Notes under the pieces: model-generated
Databases searched by the model: none
What the model was told of the DNA's origin: nothing
What the model saw: the letters and a program-made list of their open reading frames with translations, nothing else
Shown: in pieces, positions 1 through 6,577 of the stretch
How positions within the stretch are numbered: position 1 is the first letter of the stretch
Layout: each line of letters starts with the position of its first letter
Translations under genes and position numbers: made by a program
Source: JACCQS01 sp050999295
GTDB taxonomy: Bacteria > Actinomycetota > Actinomycetes > Mycobacteriales > Geodermatophilaceae
Assembly: GCA_050999295.1 (NCBI GenBank)
Contig: JBPCPI010000014.1
Coordinates: forward strand, 1 to 9,743
Direction of reading: 5' to 3'
DNA length: 9,743 nucleotides

Positions 1-665
1 CCGATCGGGCGGCCGGTGGCCAATACCCGGTTGCATGTGTTGGACCGGGATTTGTTGCCGGTGCCGGTGGGGGTGGCTGGTGAGTTGTTCTTGGCTGGGG
101 TTGGTCTGGCTCGGGGGTATTTGCACCGGCCGGGGTTGACTGCGGATCGGTTTGTGCCTGATCCGTTTGGTGTGTTGCCGGGTGGCCGGTTGTACCGGAC
201 GGGGGATGTGGCGCGGTTCCGGGCTGATGGTGCGGTGGAGTTCTTGGGCCGGGCTGATGGTCAGGTGAAGGTTCGCGGGTTTCGGATCGAGTTGGGTGAG
301 ATCGAGGCTCGGTTGCGGGCGCATCCGGGGGTGGGGCAGGCGGTGGTGGCTGCGCTGTCCGATGCCGGTGGTGGTCGGCGGTTGGTGGGTTATCTGGTCT
401 CGGCTGGTGGGGGTGTGCCTGGGGTTGGTGATGTGCCGGCGGTGGAGGAGTTGCGCGCCTGGTTGGGTGCCACCTTGCCGGAGTACATGGTGCCGTCGGT
501 GTTTGTGGTGGTTGAGAGGTTGCCGTTGACGCCGAACGGCAAGCTTGATCGTCGGGCGTTGCCGGCGCCGGAGGTGGGCCGGTCGGCCGATGTGGGGTAT
601 CGGGCGCCGAGTAGCCCGGTTGAGCTGAGTTTGGCCGCGATCTGGGCTGAGGTGCTTGGGGTGGA
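1..665 (+). other. G+T-rich codon-usage segment covering the A-domain tail
   Basis: Within the NRPS gene this stretch uses TTG for about 21 of 27 leucines and no CTC, and favours GTG, GGG, GGT and CGG. From about base 670, just before the carrier-domain serine motif, codons turn to the C-ending style (CTC, GTC, GGC, GAC, TTC) seen in the rest of the window. The reading frame and protein motifs continue unbroken, so this is a compositional boundary and not a frameshift. Similar G+T-rich blocks can be shared between modules of one actinobacterial NRPS; that reading is an inference here because the other modules are outside the window. Confidence 0.8.
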
Positions 666-3123
666 CCGGGTCGGCCTCGACGACAACTTCTTCGACCTCG
701 GCGGGCACTCCCTGCTCGCGATGCGGGTGGTATCCCGGGCAAACAAGGAACTCGCCACCCAGGGCGTCGCCCCGCTGAGCGTTCTGGACATGTTCAGCCA
801 TCCAACCGTGGCTGCGCTGGTCGGGCCGACGGGGGCAGATGGCGGCCGTAGTTCGCAGGCTCGGGGGCTGTTGTTCGAGCTGACCCGGCCGGTGCCCGCC
901 GACAAGCGAGCAGCAGCACTGGTCTGCGTGCCCTACGGCGGTGGAAGTGCGGTCGTGTTCAAACCGCTGGCCGACGCGCTACCAGAGGGTTACTCGCTCT
1001 ACGCGCTGGCCCTGCCTGGCCATGACCCTGGGCTGCCCGCCGAGCAGGCCTTGGGCAACGACGACGTGGCTAGCCGCTGCGCCGACGAGCTCATGGACAA
1101 GGTCGAGGGTCCGTTGATCCTCTACGGGCACTGCCTGGGTGGTGGCGCGCTCACTGTGGCGTTGGCTCAGCAACTCGAGGCGCGGGGCCGCGAGGTCACC
1201 TCGGTGTTTCTCGGCGCCAGCTTCCCGTCCACCAGGCTGCCCGGCCGGCTCTTCCGCGCGATGGGCAAGGTGTTCAAGCCAGCCGGCCTGATCGGCAACC
1301 GGACCTACTATCACCTGCTCAAGGCCATCGGTGGCTTCACCGAGTCGCTGAGCAACGACGAGCTGCAGAACATCATGCGGGTTCTGCGTCACGACGTCAG
1401 CGAAGCGGAGAAGTTCTTTGCCGGGTCCTACGCGGATCCGCCGCCACAGCGGTTGCGCGCGCCAATCGTGTCCATCGTCGTCGAACGCGATCCGACGACC
1501 GAGTTTCACGAGGAGCGCTACCGCGAGTGGCTGCACTTCAGCGAGTCGGTCGCCCTGATGGTCTTACCGGGCAGTGACCACTACTTCATCAACTCCCGGG
1601 CCATGCAGCTTGCCGGGATCCTCACCGCCGCACCTGCGCAGTCGCGGCCGGACGCGCGCGTCGTGACACCCGCGCCGGCTGAGGCGCAGGAGCCGTCTCG
1701 GCTGGCCAGCCTCAAGATCTTCAGTATCGTCACGGTGGCCCAGCTGGTGTCGATGATCGGCTCTGGTCTGACCGGATTTGCACTCGGAATCTGGGTCTAC
1801 CTGGAAACCGGGTCGCTCACCACGTTCGCTCTGGTCGAGATGTTCGCGCTGTTGCCCGGGGTGCTGCTGGCACCGCTGGTTGGCGCGGTCGTCGACCGAA
1901 GGGATCGGCGGACAGTGATGTTGACCGGCACCGCGGTGGCCGGGGTATGCCAGGCCGCCATGGCGCTGCTCGCGTGGCGCGGCTCGCTCGGCATTGTCGC
2001 CATCTACCTGCTGCTGAGCATCTCCTCGGTGGCCGGGATGTTCGAGCGGATCGCGTTCCTCTCCGCGATCCCACAGATCGCGCCGAAGAGGTACCTCGGC
2101 CGCCTCAACGGCATGCTCCACGTGGCGATCGGCATCGCGCAGACCGTCGCGCCGCTGTTGGCGGTCGCCCTGCTGTCCACCGTCGGCCTCAAGGCCATCC
2201 TGACCGTCGATGCCGCGACCTTCGCCGTGGTGACGGTCGTGCTGCTGCTCGTACGGTTCCCACGGACGTTGCCGAACCGGCGGCGGGAGTCCCTGCAGGC
2301 AGAGATCAGGTACGGCTTGCGCTACGTCGTCCGGTCGCCGGCCCTGCGTGGGGTGATGATCTACTTCGCGGCGCTCAGCCTGTTGACCGCGCCGCTGTTC
2401 CTGCTCGTCACTCCGTTGGTGCTGCCCTTCGGCTCGGTGTCGATGATCGGCCAGATGTTTGTCGCAGCCGGCGTGGGCAGCATGCTCGGCGGTCTGCTGA
2501 TGGGCCTGTGGGGTGGGCCGAAGCGCCTGATGGCCGGGGTTCTCGGATCGTCAGTCCTCGGTGGCCTCGGCATGGTTGCCATGGGGCTGCGCCCGTCGAT
2601 CTTGCTGGTCGCTGCGGGTTTCTTCCTCTGGGTGGTCGCGATCGCGGTGTTCAACGGCTGCTACGCGACGATCATTCAACTCAAGGTGCCGCAGGCACTT
2701 CAGGGGCGGGTCTTCGCCGTCATCCAGATGACCGCCCTCGGCATCGCGCCGATCGCGTATCTGGGTGCCGGCCCACTCGGCGAACACGTTTTTGAACCGT
2801 TGATGGCGCCCGCGGGCGCCTTGGCGGGCACCGTCGGCGCCGTGTTGGGCACCGGCGCGGGGCGAGGCGTCGCGCTGATGTACATCTTGGCCGGATTGGG
2901 CGTTCTCGTCGCGACTGCCCTGGCCTACCGCTCCCGCGCCATCTGGCAGCTGGAGGATGTGATGCCCGATGCCCTGCCCGACGACACCTTCGACGAGACC
3001 ACACCCCCGCCACCGAGTGACTACTTCGTGCGGCCGGCACCGGACCTGGGGATAGGTGGCAATCCGGCCGGGGAGCCGGCGCGAGCGCTCAGCGGTCTAG
3101 CCGACAGCCGGCAAGGGTCATGA
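1..3123 (+). CDS. NRPS C-terminus (A-PCP-TE) fused to MFS exporter, 5' partial
   Basis: This is the end of a nonribosomal peptide synthetase; the start lies left of the window and frame 1 is open from base 1. With base 1 as residue 1, adenylation motifs are A6 (GELFLAGVGLARGY, 27-40), A7 (YRTGD, 65-69), A8 (83-102), A9 (LPEYMVP, 159-165) and A10 (NGKLDR, catalytic Lys181). A carrier domain follows (LGGHS, phosphopantetheine Ser237). Then comes an alpha/beta-hydrolase thioesterase, about 305-535, with elbow GHCLG (Cys378), probable acid Asp497 and His527. An Ala/Pro-rich linker (about 540-565) leads to an MFS_3/EntS-like exporter (about 569-985) with about 12 hydrophobic helices and the loop-2 motif GAVVDRRDRRTVM, then a Pro/acidic tail. 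The module would load an amino acid, release the chain and possibly export it; the product is unknown. The A-domain specificity residues lie mostly upstream, so the substrate cannot be predicted. The stop overlaps the next start by ATGA. Leucine codon use switches near base 665. Confidence 0.93.
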   Translation, partial: PIGRPVANTRLHVLDRDLLPVPVGVAGELFLAGVGLARGYLHRPGLTADRFVPDPFGVLPGGRLYRTGDVARFRADGAVEFLGRADGQVKVRGFRIELGEIEARLRAHPGVGQAVVAALSDAGGGRRLVGYLVSAGGGVPGVGDVPAVEELRAWLGATLPEYMVPSVFVVVERLPLTPNGKLDRRALPAPEVGRSADVGYRAPSSPVELSLAAIWAEVLGVDRVGLDDNFFDLGGHSLLAMRVVSRANKELATQGVAPLSVLDMFSHPTVAALVGPTGADGGRSSQARGLLFELTRPVPADKRAAALVCVPYGGGSAVVFKPLADALPEGYSLYALALPGHDPGLPAEQALGNDDVASRCADELMDKVEGPLILYGHCLGGGALTVALAQQLEARGREVTSVFLGASFPSTRLPGRLFRAMGKVFKPAGLIGNRTYYHLLKAIGGFTESLSNDELQNIMRVLRHDVSEAEKFFAGSYADPPPQRLRAPIVSIVVERDPTTEFHEERYREWLHFSESVALMVLPGSDHYFINSRAMQLAGILTAAPAQSRPDARVVTPAPAEAQEPSRLASLKIFSIVTVAQLVSMIGSGLTGFALGIWVYLETGSLTTFALVEMFALLPGVLLAPLVGAVVDRRDRRTVMLTGTAVAGVCQAAMALLAWRGSLGIVAIYLLLSISSVAGMFERIAFLSAIPQIAPKRYLGRLNGMLHVAIGIAQTVAPLLAVALLSTVGLKAILTVDAATFAVVTVVLLLVRFPRTLPNRRRESLQAEIRYGLRYVVRSPALRGVMIYFAALSLLTAPLFLLVTPLVLPFGSVSMIGQMFVAAGVGSMLGGLLMGLWGGPKRLMAGVLGSSVLGGLGMVAMGLRPSILLVAAGFFLWVVAIAVFNGCYATIIQLKVPQALQGRVFAVIQMTALGIAPIAYLGAGPLGEHVFEPLMAPAGALAGTVGAVLGTGAGRGVALMYILAGLGVLVATALAYRSRAIWQLEDVMPDALPDDTFDETTPPPPSDYFVRPAPDLGIGGNPAGEPARALSGLADSRQGS

Positions 3124-4901
3124 CCGGTCAGCGCACGCCGCTGGTGCCCGACCTGCTGGTCGAGCGCGCGGCAGCGTCCGCAGACGGGGTGGCACTGATC
3201 CTGGAGACCGGGCCGTCGCTGACATTCGCGACGTGGAACTCGCGAGCCAACGCATTCGCTCGACAGCTGCTGGCACGTGAGATCGCTGCCGGCGACCGGA
3301 TCGCCCTGCTTTACGAACCGGCTGACTGGCTCGACTACGCGGTTGCCTACTTCGGGGTGCTGAAGGCGGGAGCGGTGGCGGTGGCGCTATCCCCGAGCCT
3401 CACCAGCGCCGAAATCGATTCGGCAGCCTTCGACTGCTCGGTGGTGATCTTCAGCCGGCACGCGCAGCGACGAGATGGCGCGGTACCCAGTTGCCGGCAC
3501 GAGGACATCGTGCCCGGCGACACTGATGGCCGCGGCGGCGACGTTCAGATTGAGCGATCCGGTGACGACCTTGCCCAGATCCTGCTCAGTGCCGGCACGA
3601 CGGGCCGACCCAAGCGGATCGGGGCGAGCCACGACAACGTTCTCGCCGGCTGGCTGCCGGGCAACTCGGCGGCGCACGACGCGGCAGAGTTCTTCGTCCA
3701 CGCAACGCCGATCGCCACCAACGCCGGCCAGGTTACGATGCTGCACCCCCTGCACGACCGGCACACCTGGGTCGGGATGGAACGCTTCGATGCCGGCCGG
3801 TACTGCGATCTGCTGACCCGGTATTCCGCCTCGCACACCATGCTGGTGCCGGCTACCGCATCGTGGTTGCTCGAGTCAGGGGCGTACGGCGGCCACGATC
3901 TGTCCAGCGTCCGGGAGGTGGCGCTGACCGCCGCCGCAGTCGCCCCCGCGGTGCTCAGACGCCTGAGCGCGGTGTTCCCCAGCGCTGCCCTGATGAACAC
4001 CTACACCTCGACCGAGGCCTGGCCAGCGATGACGGCAATGCGCTACGACCCGAGCCGGCCGACTTCTGTCGGCAGGCCGTTGCCCGGCCAGGAAGTGACG
4101 ATTATCGGCGCCGACCGAGCGAGGCTAGCGGTGGGACAGGTCGGCGAGATCGTGCTGGGCTCGGCGAGGATGACACCGCGCCGGTACGTCGATGACCCGA
4201 AGTCAACGCGAGATACCTTCCTGACCGGCGGCGTGCGTACCGGGGACCTCGGCTACCTCGATGACGACGGCTACCTCCACCTGGTCGACCGGCTGGCAGA
4301 GACGATCAACAGCGGAGGAAACAACGTTTCAGCACTCGAGGTCGAAGCCGCCTTGTTGGAGCACCCGGCGGTGGCCGAGGCGGCAGTGGTAGGCAGCAAG
4401 CACGACATCCTTGGTGAGACGGTTGTCGCCGCCGTGGTGCCCAGAGGCGAACTGAGCGAAGTCCAGGTGACGGACTTCCTCCGCGCCTGCCTTGACGAGC
4501 ACAAGGTTCCTACCCGGATCGTCGCTCTCGATCGGCTGCCGCGCAATGCACTCGGGAAGGTGCTGAAGTCGCAGTTGAGCAGCTCGCTCGCGATGCCCGG
4601 AGCGGGCACCGCGTCTGCGGCGCGTACTGCTGATGAGGCGATCCTGCTGCGTATCTGGTCACAGGTCCTCGGGCGGGACGACATCGGGATTGATGACGAC
4701 TTCGTCGCGATCGGAGGGCATTCGCTGGCCGCGTTCGAGATTGTCGAGCGAGCCGCACAAGCCTTGGACATGACCTTGCCGCGAAACCTGGTGCTCGCCA
4801 CCCCGACGATCGCCGCTCAGGCCAGGGTCATTGCAGAGTGCCGGCGCGACGGTACCGGGGCGCACGCATCGCTTGGCCCGATTCGACGCCGCGCACAATA
4901 A
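3120..4901 (+). CDS. Stand-alone acyl/aryl-acid adenylation-carrier (A-PCP) protein
   Basis: A 593-residue ANL-superfamily enzyme with a C-terminal carrier domain. It should activate a carboxylic acid with ATP and load it onto its own phosphopantetheine arm. Visible motifs are the P-loop SAGTTGRPKR (157-166), NTYTSTE (293-299), RTGD (373-376), the hinge and core region DRLAETINSGGNNVSALEVE (390-409), catalytic Lys480 in NALGK, and carrier serine Ser535 in IGGHS. The 'GG-N-V-EVE' hinge and GKVLK ending resemble CoA ligases and aryl/acyl-acid activating enzymes more than classical amino-acid A domains, and the FDxS-type A4 motif with its amino-group-binding Asp is not evident. A non-amino-acid substrate is therefore plausible but unproven. 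There is no condensation domain, so the loaded acid must be used in trans. The ATG overlaps the preceding stop (ATGA), which implies translational coupling; the AAGGG at 3113-3117 is too close to be a good ribosome site on its own. Confidence 0.88.
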   Translation: MTGQRTPLVPDLLVERAAASADGVALILETGPSLTFATWNSRANAFARQLLAREIAAGDRIALLYEPADWLDYAVAYFGVLKAGAVAVALSPSLTSAEIDSAAFDCSVVIFSRHAQRRDGAVPSCRHEDIVPGDTDGRGGDVQIERSGDDLAQILLSAGTTGRPKRIGASHDNVLAGWLPGNSAAHDAAEFFVHATPIATNAGQVTMLHPLHDRHTWVGMERFDAGRYCDLLTRYSASHTMLVPATASWLLESGAYGGHDLSSVREVALTAAAVAPAVLRRLSAVFPSAALMNTYTSTEAWPAMTAMRYDPSRPTSVGRPLPGQEVTIIGADRARLAVGQVGEIVLGSARMTPRRYVDDPKSTRDTFLTGGVRTGDLGYLDDDGYLHLVDRLAETINSGGNNVSALEVEAALLEHPAVAEAAVVGSKHDILGETVVAAVVPRGELSEVQVTDFLRACLDEHKVPTRIVALDRLPRNALGKVLKSQLSSSLAMPGAGTASAARTADEAILLRIWSQVLGRDDIGIDDDFVAIGGHSLAAFEIVERAAQALDMTLPRNLVLATPTIAAQARVIAECRRDGTGAHASLGPIRRRAQ

Positions 4902-4910
4902 AAGGATCTG

Positions 4911-4915
4911 AGAGG
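4911..4915 (+). promoter_or_regulatory. Ribosome binding site of the MbtH-like gene
   Basis: AGAGG lies seven bases before the ATG at 4923 and supports that start. The second purine run AAAGGA at 4901-4906 is too far upstream to be the main site. Confidence 0.6.
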
Positions 4916-4922
4916 CGGTTGC

Positions 4923-5126
4923 ATGTTTGAAGATGACGACGAGCGTCGCTATGAAGTTGTGACCAACGACGAGGAGCAATACTCGATCTGGCCGGTCGGC
5001 CGGGATATTCCGGCTGGATGGCGCAGCGTCGGTCGCCAGGGTTCTAAGAGCGAAAGCATGGCCTACATCGACGAGGTGTGGACCGACATGCGCCCGTTGA
5101 GCCTGCGCCGTCAGATGGATGCCTGA
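4923..5126 (+). CDS. MbtH-like protein
   Basis: A 67-residue protein with the full MbtH-family signature: YSIWP near residues 20-24, PAGW near 30-33, and the C-terminal block VWTDMRPLSLR near 52-62. MbtH-like proteins are small cytoplasmic partners that bind the N-terminal part of NRPS adenylation domains and are often needed for their solubility or activity. The conserved tryptophans that grip the adenylation domain are present, and the length is typical of the family. It starts 21 bases after the A-PCP gene with its own ribosome binding site, so it is in the same transcription unit. The likely partner is the NRPS whose end is in this window, or its upstream modules; the CoA-ligase-like A-PCP protein is a less certain client. 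Confidence 0.96.
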   Translation: MFEDDDERRYEVVTNDEEQYSIWPVGRDIPAGWRSVGRQGSKSESMAYIDEVWTDMRPLSLRRQMDA

Positions 5127-5229
5127 TCTTTGCAGTTACCTGTCCCGCAGGTCAGGGCCAGCGACGGGCACGTCAATCGCGAGGCGGTGTTGAACCCTGA
5201 GCATAATTCGGGAGATTCTGCCAGCAGTC
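5127..5229 (+). other. Gap between mbtH-like and PPTase genes
   Basis: This is the longest apparent gap in the window. It holds a small inverted repeat, ACCTG-TCCCG-CAGGT (5138-5152), with no following T-run, and no convincing -35/-10 pair. From 5194 onward the PPTase frame is open, and it reads IREILPAVV just before the GTG at 5230, which looks like the usual N-terminus of this enzyme family. The true non-coding gap may therefore be only about 70 bases. Confidence 0.5.
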
Positions 5230-5886
5230 GTGGCTGTCGCCGACACTGCTGGCGCGGAGTTGGACGACGCGAGCCTGCATCCAGGGGAGGAACAAGTTAT
5301 CGCTCGTGCCGGGGGTAAACGGCGACGGGAGTACACGGCCGCGCGGGCATGTGCCCGCCTCGCCCTGGCTGACCTAGGCATACCGCCGGTCGCGATCCTG
5401 TCCGGTGACCAACGTGAGCCCCTATGGCCCGCAGGTGTTGTGGGCGCTATCACCCATTGTGATGACTACCGTGCAGCGGCCGTGGCAAGAGCCACCGATA
5501 TCATCGCGATCGGTATTGATGCAGAGCCACACGATGCAGTTCCCCAGGACGTGGCTCGCCGGATCACCCGTCCAGAAGAAGTGGATCTTCTTGTGGAACT
5601 CATCCGAGCTGCGCCGCAGATCCATTGGGACCGTCTGCTGTTCAGCGCCAAGGAGTCCGCCTACAAGGCCTGGTTTCCGCTGACTCACCGTTGGCTGGAC
5701 TTTCAGGACGCACTCGTCACACCTGGACTCAACGGAGACCTGGTCGTACGCCTGCTCGTGCCTGCACCCGCACGGCTGGGACCCGTCCTTCACGGTCGCT
5801 GGCTCACCCGAAATGGGCTCCTACTTACGGCGGTCATGGTGACGCCCGCGACACGCCACCAGATGGAATTAAGGACGGACCACTAG
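5230..5886 (+). CDS. 4'-phosphopantetheinyl transferase (Sfp/EntD type)
   Basis: This enzyme moves phosphopantetheine from CoA to carrier-protein serines, and would activate the carrier domains encoded upstream. Counting from the GTG at 5230, the protein has 218 residues with KRRREYTAARACAR (30-43), the R-P-WP-G-GAITH region (63-76, His76), the Mg-binding GIDAE (Asp97 and Glu99) and FSAKESAYK (Glu142 and Lys146). It looks catalytically intact and resembles the actinobacterial EntD/PptT branch. The start is uncertain: the open frame extends upstream to a stop at 5191-5193 and encodes IREILPAVV, which matches the expected family N-terminus, yet it offers only CTG, ATA or ATT codons. The GGGAG at 5210-5214 is 15 bases before the GTG, rather far. 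Codon use is less G/C-biased than in the housekeeping genes and includes a TTA at 5869, consistent with acquisition along with the cluster. Its target could also include other synthases in the cell. Confidence 0.93.
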   Translation: MAVADTAGAELDDASLHPGEEQVIARAGGKRRREYTAARACARLALADLGIPPVAILSGDQREPLWPAGVVGAITHCDDYRAAAVARATDIIAIGIDAEPHDAVPQDVARRITRPEEVDLLVELIRAAPQIHWDRLLFSAKESAYKAWFPLTHRWLDFQDALVTPGLNGDLVVRLLVPAPARLGPVLHGRWLTRNGLLLTAVMVTPATRHQMELRTDH

Positions 5887-5912
5887 GCTTGGCCGGTCCC
5901 CCCGTACCTGAG

Positions 5913-5917
5913 AGAGG
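5913..5917 (+). promoter_or_regulatory. Ribosome binding site deciding the DUF948 gene start
   Basis: AGAGG lies seven bases before the GTG at 5925. The open frame runs further upstream to about 5625, but that part overlaps the PPTase gene and has no family resemblance, so the GTG is chosen as the start. Confidence 0.65.
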
Positions 5918-5924
5918 CTGCACA

Positions 5925-6320
5925 GTGTCTGCTGGAGAGATCGCCGGTCTGGTCGCTGCGGGTGCGCTGGCGTTGTTGGTGCTGTTGCTCGCCGTACCCA
6001 TTCTCAAGCTCGGTCGCACACTGGATGAGACGACTCTGGCCATCCGCAAGGCACGAGAGGGTGCCGCCCCGATCCTGGACAACGCAGTCACCACCGTGCG
6101 GGCGGTCAACACGAACCTGGAGCGGGTCGACGGAATCACCGCGAACGCCGCGAGCATGTCCAGCAATGCGGCGGCGCTCACGAGCGTGGTTGCGGCCACG
6201 GTCGGAGGGCCACTGGTCAAGGCGGCAGCGTTCTCCTACGGGGTCCGCCAAGCGGTGAAGGGCCGGCGTGAAGGCAAGGCTGCCGGTTCACGTGTCCGAC
6301 GTCGCGGGAGGAAGCACTGA
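5925..6320 (+). CDS. DUF948 family membrane-anchored protein
   Basis: A 131-residue protein with one strongly hydrophobic N-terminal segment (about residues 6-27, AGLVAAGALALLVLLLAVPI), followed by a helical region (about 30-95) rich in Ala, Thr, Asn and Val with spaced hydrophobics, then a basic C-terminus (RRRGRKH). This is the layout of DUF948 proteins, which are membrane-anchored and of unknown function. In actinobacteria members commonly sit just upstream of alaS, often after rpsD; that family context supports the call. Here the preceding gene is the PPTase, 38 bases away. The stop shares a base with the next start (TGATG). No function beyond membrane anchoring can be assigned from the sequence. 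Confidence 0.85.
   Translation: MSAGEIAGLVAAGALALLVLLLAVPILKLGRTLDETTLAIRKAREGAAPILDNAVTTVRAVNTNLERVDGITANAASMSSNAAALTSVVAATVGGPLVKAAAFSYGVRQAVKGRREGKAAGSRVRRRGRKH
6306..6311 (+). promoter_or_regulatory. Ribosome binding site of the small membrane protein gene
   Basis: GGGAGG, inside the end of the DUF948 gene and eight bases before the ATG at 6320, is close to the ideal Shine-Dalgarno sequence and supports that start despite the one-base overlap. Confidence 0.7.
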
Positions 6321-6577
6321 TGCGCCGACTGTTCTGGCTCGGGCTCGGGATCACCGTCGGTGCGCTCGTTGTGCGCCGACTGTCGGCGGCGGCGCAGAAG
6401 ATGACGCCGAGTGGCATCGCTGGGTCGCTCTCGGCGGGACTCTCTGAGCTGGCCGCGGCGATCGGCGAGTTCGCCGCGGACGTGCGTGCGGCGATGGGTG
6501 AACGCGAGCAGGAACTGCGCGCCGGTGTCGGCTTGGATGGTCAGCTCGGCGCGAAGCCGGAGGATTTCACGGCCTGA
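6320..6577 (+). CDS. Small membrane protein, DUF6167-like
   Basis: An 85-residue protein. The N-terminus begins MRRLFWLGLGITVGALVVRR, a short basic start followed by one hydrophobic helix, so it is probably anchored with its C-terminus in the cytoplasm. The rest is a predicted amphipathic helix rich in Ala, Glu and Arg (about residues 30-70). Small proteins of this type, named DUF6167 in actinobacteria, occur between the DUF948 gene and alaS; the assignment rests on this position and the general layout, not on a catalytic motif. The gene overlaps both neighbours by one base, so it is likely translated in a coupled way with the DUF948 gene and alaS. Function unknown. Confidence 0.75.
   Translation: MRRLFWLGLGITVGALVVRRLSAAAQKMTPSGIAGSLSAGLSELAAAIGEFAADVRAAMGEREQELRAGVGLDGQLGAKPEDFTA

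Noticed and set aside
1600..1720. Possible separate start for the exporter gene
   Set aside because: No stop codon separates the thioesterase from the exporter, and I saw no strong ribosome site before an internal ATG or GTG; a direct fusion is the simplest reading.
1947..2795. Plus-strand open frame of 282 codons in another frame
   Set aside because: It overlaps the exporter domain entirely, is Arg/Pro-rich with no membrane segments, and has no family resemblance.
5130..5318. Small 62-codon frame after the mbtH-like gene
   Set aside because: Most of it overlaps the PPTase in another frame; no ribosome binding site or recognisable motif.
5625..5924. Upstream extension of the DUF948 frame
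   Set aside because: It overlaps the PPTase gene and lacks resemblance to DUF948 proteins; the GTG at 5925 has a well-spaced ribosome binding site and begins directly before the membrane helix.
5887..5924. Possible terminator between the PPTase and DUF948 genes
   Set aside because: No stable GC stem followed by a T-run is visible in these 38 bases.
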